Assembly: GCA_012513065.1 (NCBI GenBank)
Contig: JAAZCX010000035.1
Location: 1-39,180 of the forward strand
From: Clostridiaceae bacterium
GTDB lineage: Bacteria > Bacillota > Clostridia > TANB77 > CAG-508
Length of the DNA: 39,180 bases
Direction: 5' to 3'
Part shown: piece by piece, positions 1 to 10,640 of the stretch
How the letters are laid out: each line of letters opens with the position of its first letter
How positions within the stretch are numbered: position 1 is the stretch's first letter
Notes under the pieces: model-generated
What the model saw: the letters and a program-made list of their open reading frames with translations, nothing else
Database searches by the model: none
Told to the model about the DNA's origin: nothing
Translations under genes and position numbers: made by a program

Positions 1-108
1 AATGATATAATTGAATATATAGAATATTACAATAACAGAAGAATTAAGAGCAAACTAAAAGGAATGTCCCCTGTACAATACAGAAAACATTCCAAGTTAG
101 TAGCCTAA
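1..108 (+). CDS. IS3-family transposase OrfB, C-terminal fragment (truncated by window start)
   Basis: Frame 1 reads NDIIEYIEYYNNRRIKSKLKGMSPVQYRKHSKLVA*, the typical IS3 OrfB C-terminal end (YNxxRxxxxLxGxSPxxYR). Confidence 0.85.
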   Translation, partial: NDIIEYIEYYNNRRIKSKLKGMSPVQYRKHSKLVA

Positions 109-141
109 TTTATACTGTCCAACTTTTTGGGTTCAGTACAT
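109..141. mobile_element. Right terminal end of an IS3-family element
   Basis: tactgtccaactttttgggttcagtaca directly after the transposase stop resembles IS3/IS150-group terminal inverted repeats. Confidence 0.6.
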
Positions 142-166
142 ATTTATTACACTCGCTTTTAGTATG

Positions 167-1798
167 TTATTCTTTTTCTTTGTTCTCTGCAATTTGTCCC
201 TGCTTTTCTTCATTACAGATTTGGCAAATTATTTCTAATTGTTCACCTGTAAGAATTTCTTCATCAACAAGCCAATTCGCTATACTATCTAATAGATATT
301 TGTTTTCGGCAATTATCTTTTCTGCTTTTTTATAAGCTTCTTCTAAAATTTTCTTAACTTCAGAATCTAGCTCCTGTTTCTTTTTCTCAGAAATAAGATA
401 ACTTTTTGAAATATTTTCACCTGTAACATAACATCTATTTTGATCTTTAGCATCTGATAGAAGTCCATATTTCATAACCATTTGCTCTGCCAGCATATTT
501 GCCATTTCCAAATCAGATGATGCACCTGTTGAAAATTTATCTGTGATTTGTTTTTCTGCAACTCTACCGGCTAAGAACACTGCTATCCAATCTATCATAT
601 ACTCTTTGGTATAATTTAGATTTTTTCCAAGTATTCTGTAAGTACTGTTTACTCCTAAGAAATCCATCATTGGCAATATTGAAACAAATGCAATTTTTAC
701 ATCTTCCATATGCTCTGACATAATCTGTGCAACATAGTGCCCTGTTTCATGATATGCAATAATTTTCTTATCTTCTAGCGTTATCTTGCTATACAATTTC
801 AGATAAGAATTATAACAACTCAAGACACTCTTTTTATCTACATAGTCTTTACCCTTCCTCTTGGCTTCAAGAAAAGATTTTCCAAAGATGTTTAATACGT
901 TCCCGGGATTTAAAGATACAGATTCAGATAATGAAGATGTAAAAATTCCAAACTTAATCATCTCATCTGAAATCTTAATTCCATATTCTTTTTGAAGTGC
1001 AACAATCTTACTTTGCAACATCGGCTGTAATTCTTCCAATTCCGGTTCTTCAATATAAACTTCATTAACATATTTTGAAAAAATATTTTCTTGGAAAAAG
1101 TGTTCTTCAAATACTTCTTCGCTGCTAGTAGTTATTATAGGAATATTATATTTTGTGATAAATGCATAAAACATCATAACAAAGTATTCATCCATCTTCA
1201 TATAAATTGCTTTATCCATATATAAGATTACTTTATTTTTGTTCTTTACCAGAAATTCCATAATCTTATTCATTACAATTTTTAAAGCAAATTCATTTTT
1301 AATTTTTAATATGAGTTCCGGACGAAGCATCATTACACGTGTATCATAAAATTCCTTAGGGCATTCATTTGTAGAAATCTGCCGAGCAATTTCCATAGCT
1401 ATGGCTGTTTTTCCTACATCTGTACCACCAACTAAAAAAACATTGTTTCTTCTTTTCTGAGATATGTAAAACCAAACTTTTTCGATTTCATCATCTCTGC
1501 CTTTAATAGGTGTACTCTGCTTTTGTGACAAGAGTCTTGTTAAATCTACAAGATAATTGGAGATACTTTTAGGAACAATCTGTTTTTTTAAATCTGTTTT
1601 CTTAATCAACTCAAGTAATTGAGATTTCTTAAACTTAAGAGGAAGAATTTCTCCGTTAAAACTTAAGTTTAGATTTAATGTTTCATCTTTAATGCTAGCA
1701 TTTTTAACAATTGTTCTTAATTGTTCTAAATCAACGTTGTAGCTTTCTTCTTTACCTCCATCATTTATTGTAAATACAACATACGGTTTTTCTTTCAT
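167..1798 (-). CDS. Clp-type AAA+ domain fused to FtsH-type M41 zinc metallopeptidase
   Basis: GRDDEIEKVWFYISQKRRNNVFLVGGTDVGKTA (Clp NBD1-like Walker A), VYIEEPELEELQPML...GIKISDEMI (Clp-like), then IIAYHETGHYVA and TGASSDLEMA (M41 HExxH and Asp ligand). Confidence 0.8.
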   Translation of the reverse strand: MKEKPYVVFTINDGGKEESYNVDLEQLRTIVKNASIKDETLNLNLSFNGEILPLKFKKSQLLELIKKTDLKKQIVPKSISNYLVDLTRLLSQKQSTPIKGRDDEIEKVWFYISQKRRNNVFLVGGTDVGKTAIAMEIARQISTNECPKEFYDTRVMMLRPELILKIKNEFALKIVMNKIMEFLVKNKNKVILYMDKAIYMKMDEYFVMMFYAFITKYNIPIITTSSEEVFEEHFFQENIFSKYVNEVYIEEPELEELQPMLQSKIVALQKEYGIKISDEMIKFGIFTSSLSESVSLNPGNVLNIFGKSFLEAKRKGKDYVDKKSVLSCYNSYLKLYSKITLEDKKIIAYHETGHYVAQIMSEHMEDVKIAFVSILPMMDFLGVNSTYRILGKNLNYTKEYMIDWIAVFLAGRVAEKQITDKFSTGASSDLEMANMLAEQMVMKYGLLSDAKDQNRCYVTGENISKSYLISEKKKQELDSEVKKILEEAYKKAEKIIAENKYLLDSIANWLVDEEILTGEQLEIICQICNEEKQGQIAENKEKE

Positions 1799-2055
1799 AA
1801 CTATCCCTCCTTTTTTAGGGCCATATTTATGGCTGTTGAAATAACTTTTGATGTGCTTTAGTTATAAATTTGTTTTTGTTTACATATTTTGTGTATATAA
1901 TATATCATATTGTTTTACATATTTCAAGTTTTTTCGACTATTTTAGCATTATTTGTTGATTTTATTCTTATATGATGTTAAAATTAAATTATCATATTAT
2001 TGATGCGTTTTAATACAATAAAATATTTTTCATTGTAGAAAGGAGACACTTTTAT

Positions 2056-3483
2056 ATGGCTAATCAAAATCGGTTTTATGTAGACGTATCATCACTTCAT
2101 AAGGAGGTTACAGGTTCTTGCATCTTAAATACAATAAAGTTTCCTAATGGTAGCACTAAAAAAATTCTTATTGATTGTGGATTGTTCCAGGAACGGGAGT
2201 ATTCTGAATTAAATAAATCTTTACCTTTTATCGCCGAAAACATTGATTATGTTATTGTAACACATAATCACGTTGATCATACCGGCAGATTACCTTTACT
2301 TGTAAAGCAAGGTTTTCAAGGTAAGATTCATATGTCTTATGACACTTCTGTTCTAATCAAAAATGCACTTGTTGACAGTTATAAAGTTCTTCATAAGAAG
2401 GCTGAACTCGCAAATGAGCCACTTTTATATTCTGATGATGATGTTGATAAAACTTTATCATTAGTATGCCCTCATCCTTATGAAGAATCTATTTGGTTAG
2501 ATGACAACATAAAACTTACATTTTTTATGAATGGACATCTTCCGGGTGCACTTATTGTTTTAATGCAAATTCATTATCAAGATTCTTTGCATAAGTACGA
2601 AAAGATTAACCTTCTTTACACTGGTGACTATAATAATAAAAATATGTTTTTTGATGTTTCGCCTATTCCCAAATGGGTTCATCAATTACCTATTAGTATT
2701 ATTCAGGAATCCACGTATGGAGCAATGAACTCTGACGAAATTGATTACGTTTTTGAAAAAAACATTATTGATGCTACAAATTTAGGGAAAGAAATTGTAA
2801 TCCCGGTATTTTCTTTAGGAAGATCTCAAGAAATCATGCTTATGTTAAAACAAATGCAAAATAGCGGAAAATTAAGTAAAGATATTCCTATATACTTTGA
2901 TGGTAAATTAGGAATCCGTTATACAAAGATTTATTTATCTAATCAAATCTTTATAGATGAAAAATCTATTGATTTCTTGCCGAAAAACTTCTCTTATGTA
3001 ACATCAAAAACTCAAAGAGATTCTATTTTGAATAACAATCAAAGTAAAATTGTTCTTACAACTTCTGGAATGGGCTCATATGGACCTGCTCAAGTTTATC
3101 TACCTGCTTTCTTAAAAAAGCAAAATGCTTTAATTCATTTTACTGGATATTTAGCAGAAGATACATTAGGCAGGAAACTAATTGAGTCAGAAATTAATTC
3201 TGTTGTTGAAGCATCTGGTTTGAAATTAAAAAAGCAAGCTGAAGTTAAAACAACATGTGAATTTTCTGCACATGCAAAATCAGATGAATTGATTGAATTT
3301 TTAAAACCTTTTGAAGATATTAAAATGATTCTAATCAATCATGGAACAAGTGAAAGTAAAGATATTTATTCTCAGAAAGTTGTAAATGAAATTGATGCAA
3401 AATCTGTTGGCGTTTTAGGAAGAGATTATCTTTTCAGATTAAATGCATTTGGTTTAGTAAAATCAATTTCTACAAAATTTTAG
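2056..3483 (+). CDS. Metallo-beta-lactamase fold / beta-CASP family RNase-like protein
   Basis: VTHNHVDHTGRLPLL (HxHxDH), YTGDYNN, QESTYG, TTSGMGSYGPAQVYL, FSAHAKSDEL; RBS aaaggaga upstream. Confidence 0.85.
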   Translation: MANQNRFYVDVSSLHKEVTGSCILNTIKFPNGSTKKILIDCGLFQEREYSELNKSLPFIAENIDYVIVTHNHVDHTGRLPLLVKQGFQGKIHMSYDTSVLIKNALVDSYKVLHKKAELANEPLLYSDDDVDKTLSLVCPHPYEESIWLDDNIKLTFFMNGHLPGALIVLMQIHYQDSLHKYEKINLLYTGDYNNKNMFFDVSPIPKWVHQLPISIIQESTYGAMNSDEIDYVFEKNIIDATNLGKEIVIPVFSLGRSQEIMLMLKQMQNSGKLSKDIPIYFDGKLGIRYTKIYLSNQIFIDEKSIDFLPKNFSYVTSKTQRDSILNNNQSKIVLTTSGMGSYGPAQVYLPAFLKKQNALIHFTGYLAEDTLGRKLIESEINSVVEASGLKLKKQAEVKTTCEFSAHAKSDELIEFLKPFEDIKMILINHGTSESKDIYSQKVVNEIDAKSVGVLGRDYLFRLNAFGLVKSISTKF

Positions 3484-3496
3484 TTTTAAAAGTAAT

Positions 3497-3529
3497 AAAA
3501 GGACTTAAGATTTTAATCTTAGGTCCTTT
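3497..3529. terminator. Rho-independent bidirectional terminator
   Basis: aaaaggacttaagattttaatcttaggtccttt hairpin between convergent genes. Confidence 0.75.
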
Positions 3530-3537
3530 CTCCTTTT

Positions 3538-3705
3538 TTACTTGTTTTCATTTTTATAACTGCTACACATTGATTCATCTGGTTCTTTTACATGACAATT
3601 TTCAATTGGAGTTACAATAATCTGTTTTAAAGAACATAATTGTTCTTGATTTTCATTATACTTGCAACTTGTTACTGTACAATTAATTTTTTGATCTTTT
3701 TCCAT
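3538..3705 (-). CDS. DUF1540-like small cysteine-rich protein (start moved to internal Met, MEKDQKINC...)
   Basis: CTVTSCKYNENQEQLCSLKQIIVTP...CSSYK pattern; RBS-like aggaaa upstream of the internal ATG. Confidence 0.65.
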   Translation of the reverse strand: MEKDQKINCTVTSCKYNENQEQLCSLKQIIVTPIENCHVKEPDESMCSSYKNENK

Positions 3706-3849
3706 ACTAATTTTCCTTTCTATAAAAGATTTTAATTTTAGTATGTACAAAAAATTTATTTATAAACTTTTTTGATAAATATTAATCGTAACAAAATAAG
3801 TAGTATTAACTACTTATTTTTTCTTTATGTTTTTTATGCGTTTATTTAA

Positions 3850-4032
3850 TTAGCAACTTCTTCCGCAGCCACATCCGCAACCATTTCCAAAGTTTGTAAA
3901 TAATAATAAGAATATAATTATAAAGAATAATATTTCACTATCTCCACATCCGCAGCCTCCAAATAAACCGTTTAAAAATCCACCATTATTACAACCACAA
4001 CCGCAACCACAATTTCTTACTTCTTCTTGCAT
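3850..4032 (-). CDS. Small Cys-Gly-rich membrane peptide (CGCGC-TM-CGCGCGRSC)
   Basis: Complete 60-aa ORF with RBS (aggaggtaatg), Cys-Gly blocks flanking a hydrophobic helix ILFFIIIFLLLFTNF. Confidence 0.65.
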   Translation of the reverse strand: MQEEVRNCGCGCGCNNGGFLNGLFGGCGCGDSEILFFIIIFLLLFTNFGNGCGCGCGRSC

Positions 4033-4162
4033 TTTTTCATTACCTCCTCTTTTTTTATTTATATGATATAGTATGCTTTTTTTGAAATTTGTGTTACAAT
4101 TAAGTTATTAATTTAAAAATATAAATATATGATTATATTTTTTCGAAAGGACATTTAAAAAA

Positions 4163-6638
4163 ATGAAAAAATTAGAATTACTTTCTCCTGTTGGAGATTT
4201 TGAATGTTTAAAAGCAGCTGTTCAAAATGGTGCAGATAGTGTTTATTTTGGTGCATCAAATTTTAATGCAAGAGCTTCTGCTAATAATTTTAACCTAAGT
4301 GATTTAAAAGATGCTATATCTTATGCAAAATTAAGAGGAGTTAACACTCATTTAACACTTAATACTTTAATAAAAGATAATGAATTTGAAGATGCCGTTT
4401 TGCTTGCTCAAAAAGCTTATGAATTTGGAATTGATGCAATAATAGTTCAAGATTTAGGACTTGCTAGATATCTTATTAACAACTTTCCAGATTTACCGAT
4501 ACATGCAAGTACTCAAATGACAATACATAATTTAGAAGGGGCATTAGAAGCTGAAAAATTAGGATTTAAAAGAGTTGTATTATCTCGAGAATTATCTTTA
4601 AATGAAATAAGATATATTTGTTCTAATACAAATATTGAAATTGAAACTTTTATACATGGTGCACTTTGCATTTCTTATTCTGGTCAATGCTTATTTTCAA
4701 GTATGATTGGAGGAAGATCTGGAAACCGTGGAAAATGTGCTCGGTCCATGTAGACTTCCTTATGAATTTATTTCAAAACAAATAAATTCTGATAATTCTA
4801 ATTCTTCTACTCCTGATACTCAAATATTATCAAAAGGATATTGTTTAAGCACTAAAGATCTATGTTCACTTTCTTTCTTGCCTGAATTAATTAATGCAGG
4901 TGTGGTATGTTTTAAAATTGAGGGTAGATTAAAAAATCCTGAATATGTTGCAACAGTTACTAGAATTTATAGAAAATATATAGATTTAGCATTATCTAAT
5001 AATCCATATATAATTGATGATAAAGATATTGAGGAACTTGCACAAGTATTTAATCGTGGAAATTTTTCTAGTGGTCATTTAAATAATGATGCAAATAAAG
5101 AATTAGTATATTCAAAAACACCAAGTCATATTGGTATATATGTAGGAAATATTTCAAATTTAAAGCCAAATAAAGGACATGTTTTTTTTAATTTAACCAA
5201 TTGTATTTCATTGGGTGATACTGTTCAATTTGAAAAAGAAAGTACAAAATATACTATTTCAGAATTAATGGTAAAAGAAAAGAATATTCCTACTGCAAAT
5301 AAGGGACAATTAGTTGAAATTGGAAGAATGAAAGGTAATTTACATATAGGAGATAAAATATATAAAATTTCTAGTAAAGAATTATCTAATATCGCTCTTT
5401 CTTCTTTTCAAGAAGAACATAAAAAAATAAAATTAGATGCAACTGTTACTATAAAAAAGAATTCTCCTGTATCTATAGAGGTTAATACAATTAATTCAGA
5501 TAATTATATTTTTAATGATATAAAAGTCAGATTTACTTCTGAAGATATTCCTGTAGATGCTAAATCAAAACCTTTAGATAAAGAAAGAATTTTATCACAA
5601 ATAAATAAAACTAAAGATACAATATTTGAATTTAAAAATATTAATGTTGTCTTGGATGATAATCTGTTTTTACCATCTATAAAATGTTTGAATGAACTTA
5701 GAAGAACTGCATTAGAGGAGATTTTAACAACTGCAAAGACTAGAATTTTAAGAAGAACCCCTTCCCTTTCTGATTTACAAGATTTTTCTAAATCTCCTAC
5801 AAAAAACAAAAAAACGAATAATAAAAAAATATCTATATTATTAAATATATTAAATGAGAATATTGATTATACAAATTTAAAAAATGTAGATAATGCATAT
5901 ATTCCTTTAAAATATTTTTCAAATAAAATTTTTGAAAATACAATTAAAGACATTTGTGCTAATTTTAATACATATATTTACTTGCCAACTATAATTAAAT
6001 CAAATTATAAAAATTTACTTGGTAATGTTATTGATAATTCTATAAATAAATTTAACATTAAAGGTTTTGTAATATCAAACTTATCAAATGCCACTTTTAT
6101 ATCTGATATGAAAGAAAAATATTTAGATAGATATGAATTTATTGGAAATTATACACTAAACATTTATAATAATTACTCAGAATCAGAATGGCAAAAATTA
6201 GGTGTTAAAAAACTTACTATATCTCCAGAATTAGATAAAATAACTATTGAAGATATATTAAAATTTTCTAATTTAGAACAAGAGTTAATTGTATATGGTA
6301 ATACTCCTTTAATGTCTATTAATTATTGTTTATTAGGTAAAACAAATAAATGTTATCCTACTTGTGGCGTTCATTGTAAAGATAATAAAAAATACTATTT
6401 AAAAGATAGATTAGGATTATTATTTAGAGTTATACCAGATAGTATACAAACAGTAACAACAATTTATAACAGTAAAATAACTTCTATTTTACCTTCATCT
6501 TTCACATCATCTTCATACCGTATCGACCTATTGGATGAATCTATCGATGATATTAATACCATTGTAACAAATATCCTTGCAGATAAACGATTAGAAGGAA
6601 AAGATTTCACAAATGGAAATCTAAATAGAGAAGTTTAA
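4163..6638 (+). CDS. U32 family peptidase; one CDS with +1 frameshift at in-frame CGG 4742-4744 (4163..4741 joined to 4743..6638)
   Basis: MKKLELLSPVGDFECLKAAVQNGADSVYFG (U32); skipping C4742 gives GGRSGNRGKCA-G-PCRLPYEF, the U32 motif. Confidence 0.9.
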
Positions 6639-6673
6639 TTATTGATAATAAATAAAATAAGACAAACCATAAA

Positions 6674-6718
6674 AAAGTGAATTATATAAACTATTTTCTA
6701 GTTTATATAATTCACTTT
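6674..6718. terminator. Bidirectional terminator hairpin, 19-bp perfect stem
   Basis: aaagtgaattatataaact attttct agtttatataattcacttt between convergent genes. Confidence 0.75.
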
Positions 6719-6725
6719 CTGTATT

Positions 6726-7037
6726 TTAAATATGTTTTGCACTTAATTTTATAATTAGATCCATATCATCATCTTTAGCTGCTTTGTTTTTTCTAATAGC
6801 TCCACATTTTTTACATTTAAATATAATAACATATCCTTTTTTACTGTCTATTTCTAATCCTACTGGTTCTAATATTCCATGGCATGTTTCTTCCCTATCT
6901 CCAGGATTTATATCAAGATGTTTAGAATGTAAACAATATGGACAATGATTACGACATGAATATTCTAATTTTGGTACTTTTTTATTACAATTTTCACAAA
7001 TAAATTCTTCGTCAATTTCTGTAAATTTTCTTTCCAA
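6726..7037 (-). CDS. RNHCP domain-containing zinc-ribbon protein
   Basis: CENCNKKV...SCRNHCPYCLHSKHLDINPGDREETCHG...FKCKKCG. Confidence 0.85.
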   Translation of the reverse strand: MERKFTEIDEEFICENCNKKVPKLEYSCRNHCPYCLHSKHLDINPGDREETCHGILEPVGLEIDSKKGYVIIFKCKKCGAIRKNKAAKDDDMDLIIKLSAKHI

Positions 7038-7061
7038 TTATTTTTTCTCTCTTTCTATTTA

Positions 7062-8699
7062 TTAATATTCAAATATTCCCTCACCTAAAAACTCTCTTAA
7101 TAATGAATTTTTAGGTATATCTTCTATTAAAATAGGCTCAAAATATTTTAAAAATTCACATAAGCGCTTTGCTTCTGCATATTCTTTATCTTCTTTTTTA
7201 ATTTTTTCAAATAAAGGAATAGCATAATCTCTTAATGCATTAATTTCATATATAAGAGATGTATTAAACATCGCATCGGCTTCTTCTTGAAATGGAAAAA
7301 TATTTTTTTCTTCTCCTGCAGATATTGAATACCAAGATGACAATGTTTTTTTAGCATCATAACTTCTAAATTGATTATCTCTAACTGTTCTTCTTATAAT
7401 TCTTGTGTCTGTAGTTGAAATTCTATTATAATAATCAATATTTAGTACTGTTAAAGCACTAATATAAATTCTAAATTTTTGTTCCTTTGGAATAGATGGT
7501 GTTAATTTATCATTAAGACAATGTATACCTTCCATAACTAATATTTCATCATCTTCTAGCTTCATAGTTTTACCAGTATAATACTTATGTCCTTCTTTAA
7601 AATCAAATGTAGGAATTTCTATTTCTTCTCCATTTAATAATCTTGATAAATGATCATTTAAAAGTTTTAAATCTACAGCTTCTAAAGCTTCAAAATTATA
7701 CTTTCCAAATTCATCTGTAGGTGTTTCATTTCTCTCTACAAAATAATTATCAACTGAAATAGTTTTTGGTTTTAATCCATTTAATCTAAGTTGTATTCCT
7801 AATCTTTTTGCAAAAGTTGTTTTACCTGAAGAAGATGGACCCGCTATCAAAATAACTCTTTTATTTTTATCTTCTGTTATTTTATCAGCAATATTAGCTA
7901 TTTTCTTTTCATGTAAAGCTTCAGAAAGTAAAATTATTTCTTTTGATTCACCATTTCTTATTTTATTGTTCAATTCTTCTAATGTAGAAATTTGTAATAT
8001 TCTATATATGTCTTCATATTCTTCTAATGTTGATAATAATTTTTTACCTTCTTTATATGGTTTAATTATATTAGGTTCCTTTTTACTTGGATATCTTATT
8101 AAAAATCCATCATGATATTTCATGATATCAAAAAGTTTTATATATCCTGTTGAAATTGGCATAACACCATAAAAATAATTATAATAATCATTGCAAAAAT
8201 AAAAAGAAACTTCTTTTTTATCTTTATTTTCTAATTGCATTCTACCTATTAAAGTTTTTTGTTCTTCTATAAATTTACTAGCATCTTCTTTTTTCATCTT
8301 TACTTTCTTTATAGGTAAATTTTCAGAAATTATTTCTTGCATTTTCTCCTTTATTTTTTTCATCATATGTTCTGTTACTTCTTCATTTTCAATTTCACAA
8401 AACATACTACTTGATAATTGATAATTTACCGTTAGAGAAACATTTGGATAAAGATCTTTAAATGCCATAGCCATTATAAATAAAAGACCTCTTGTATAGA
8501 TTCTACCTCCATCTCTAGAAGAAGTATTTAATAGTTCTATTTCATCATCATCTTTTAATATATAGTTAAGTGATTTAACTTCATTATTAATATTACACGC
8601 AATTATATTACTATCTTCATTTATTATATCTTTAAAATTTTCTAATACTGTTGTATTTTCTTGTACTTCAACTTCCATATTTTTATAAATAATTTTCAT
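7062..8699 (-). CDS. Uridine kinase-like nucleoside kinase with TGS/ThrRS-like N-terminal region
   Basis: VILIAGPSSSGKTTFAKRLGIQLRLNGLKP (P-loop), DNYFVER, EIPTFDFKEGHKYY; N-terminal TGS-like MKIIYKNMEVEVQENTTV. Confidence 0.8.
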   Translation of the reverse strand: MKIIYKNMEVEVQENTTVLENFKDIINEDSNIIACNINNEVKSLNYILKDDDEIELLNTSSRDGGRIYTRGLLFIMAMAFKDLYPNVSLTVNYQLSSSMFCEIENEEVTEHMMKKIKEKMQEIISENLPIKKVKMKKEDASKFIEEQKTLIGRMQLENKDKKEVSFYFCNDYYNYFYGVMPISTGYIKLFDIMKYHDGFLIRYPSKKEPNIIKPYKEGKKLLSTLEEYEDIYRILQISTLEELNNKIRNGESKEIILLSEALHEKKIANIADKITEDKNKRVILIAGPSSSGKTTFAKRLGIQLRLNGLKPKTISVDNYFVERNETPTDEFGKYNFEALEAVDLKLLNDHLSRLLNGEEIEIPTFDFKEGHKYYTGKTMKLEDDEILVMEGIHCLNDKLTPSIPKEQKFRIYISALTVLNIDYYNRISTTDTRIIRRTVRDNQFRSYDAKKTLSSWYSISAGEEKNIFPFQEEADAMFNTSLIYEINALRDYAIPLFEKIKKEDKEYAEAKRLCEFLKYFEPILIEDIPKNSLLREFLGEGIFEY

Positions 8700-8903
8700 T
8701 TTGAATTCCTTTCTTATACAATTTTACTTTTGTTTGTTTTTATTATATTTCATTGGTTTTAATTTATTGTTATTATTTAATTTCTTTAAACATTATATTA
8801 TATTCTTTAATTGATGTCAAAATAATTTTATATTGCATAATTTTGCCCAGTTTGGAAAAAATATATATATGAATAAATATTTTAAAAGGAATGAAGCAAA
8901 AAA

Positions 8904-10602
8904 ATGAATCTAAAAAATATAGACTATAAAAAAATATTAGAAAACTTTATATGGAAAAAAGAAAAGCAATATGAATTTTCTCTTCCAGAAACAGAAGAAA
9001 ATAACAATTATATTGCAGATGAAGATTTAAATTTTAGTGATACTGTTTTTCCTGATATTTCATCAAATTTAGATTATATGAAAATGAAATACAATATTAT
9101 GATAAATAGTGATATTGTTTTAAGAGAGTTTACTTTATCTGCTAGAAACAAACAATTTAAAGCCTTTCTATTATTTATAGATGGTATGGTTGATTCTAAT
9201 TTAATAAATGATTTTATATTAAAACCTTTAATGTTAAAAAATTCTTCTAATTCATTTAATGGTGATCAAAATGAAGTTGTTTTAAAAAAAACAACTAATA
9301 ATGTTGTTATTAAAAAAATAAAGAAATTTGATATTGTTGAATATGTATCTGATTGTCTTCTTCCTCAAAACAGTATTAAAGAACAATCAAAATTTAATAA
9401 TATACTATCTCGGAATAAATTCTGGTAACTGTGCATTATTTATAGACACTCTTCCATATGTTTTTGATATTGATGTAAAAGGTTTTAAACAAAGAAGTAT
9501 AGATTCACCAAATAATGAGGTAATAATAAAAGGATCTCAAGAAGCCTTTGTTGAAAACATTAGAACTAACACATCTCTTATACGAAGAATTATAAATAAT
9601 GAAAATTTAATCTTTGAAAACATAGATATTGGTGATATAACAAAAACTCGTTGTGCAATATGTTATATAAAAAATATAACTAATGACGATTTGGTTGCAG
9701 AAGTAAAATATAGATTAAATAATTTAAAAATTGATTCATTATTATCTTCTGGTCAATTGGAGCAATTGATAATAACTGATAACCAAATAGGCATTCCTGA
9801 AGTATTATCAACCGAAAGACCTGATAAAACAACAAAATATTTGTTGCAAGGTCGTGTAGTTGTTATTGTAAATGGTTCACCTTATTGCCTTATTATGCCT
9901 GCTACTTTAATTGATTTTATGACTTCACCAGAAGATACAAATATAAAAACTTATTTTGCAAATTTCTTAAGAATAATTAGGTTTTTATGTGCAATTATAA
10001 CTTTATTACTTCCTGGTCTTTATGTTGCAGTTACTAGTTTTCATCAAGAAATATTACCTACAGAATTGCTTAATTCTATTTTGATTACAAGAGAAAGTGT
10101 TCCTTTTCCAATTATATTTGAAATTTTAACTATGGAAATTTCTTTTGAACTTATAAGAGAAGCAGGTATTAGAGTTCCTTCCCCTATTGGTCCAACTATA
10201 GGAATTGTAGGTGCATTAGTTTTAGGCCAAGCAGCTGTTAGTGCTAGTATTGTAAGTCCTATATTAATAATAATTGTAGCCTTAACTGGTATTGCATCAT
10301 TTGCAATTCCTGATTTTACATTAGGTTTTCACTTAAGATTATTCAGATTTCTTTTTGTTATAATTGGTTATATTGCAGGTTTTTTAGGAATTGCAATTGG
10401 AATTTATATATATACTTGTATTCTTTGCAACATTAAATCTTTTGGAGTTCCTTATATGGTTCCATTTGCTCCAGCAATCAATTCAAAAGGTAACAGTTAT
10501 TTAATTCCTCCAATATGGAAACAAGAATATAGAGCAACTTATATAGCTCCAAAAAAAGGAAAAAATCAGGAAAAAATCAGTATGAAATGGAAATTTAGAT
10601 AA
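8904..10602 (+). CDS. Spore germination protein GerA/KA family; +1 frameshift at in-frame CGG 9411-9413 (8904..9410 joined to 9412..10602)
   Basis: Skipping C9411 gives FNNILS-G-INSGNCALFIDTLPYVF; downstream REAGIRVPSPIGPTIGIVGALVLGQAAV is GerA-diagnostic. Confidence 0.9.
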
Positions 10603-10640
10603 TTTTTTAATTATATATTTTTTATAGAAAGGATTTTATT

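Noticed and set aside
3135-3338. 67-aa minus ORF
   Set aside because: Antisense to the beta-CASP gene
4707-4742. Separate start codon for the second U32 ORF (MEEDLETVENV...)
   Set aside because: The first codons are just the out-of-frame reading of the conserved GGRSGNRGKC region; real protein enters this frame at 4743
9328-9411. Separate start for the second gerA ORF (MILLNMYLIVFF...)
   Set aside because: Out-of-frame reading of the upstream gerA segment; frame becomes meaningful only after the CGG
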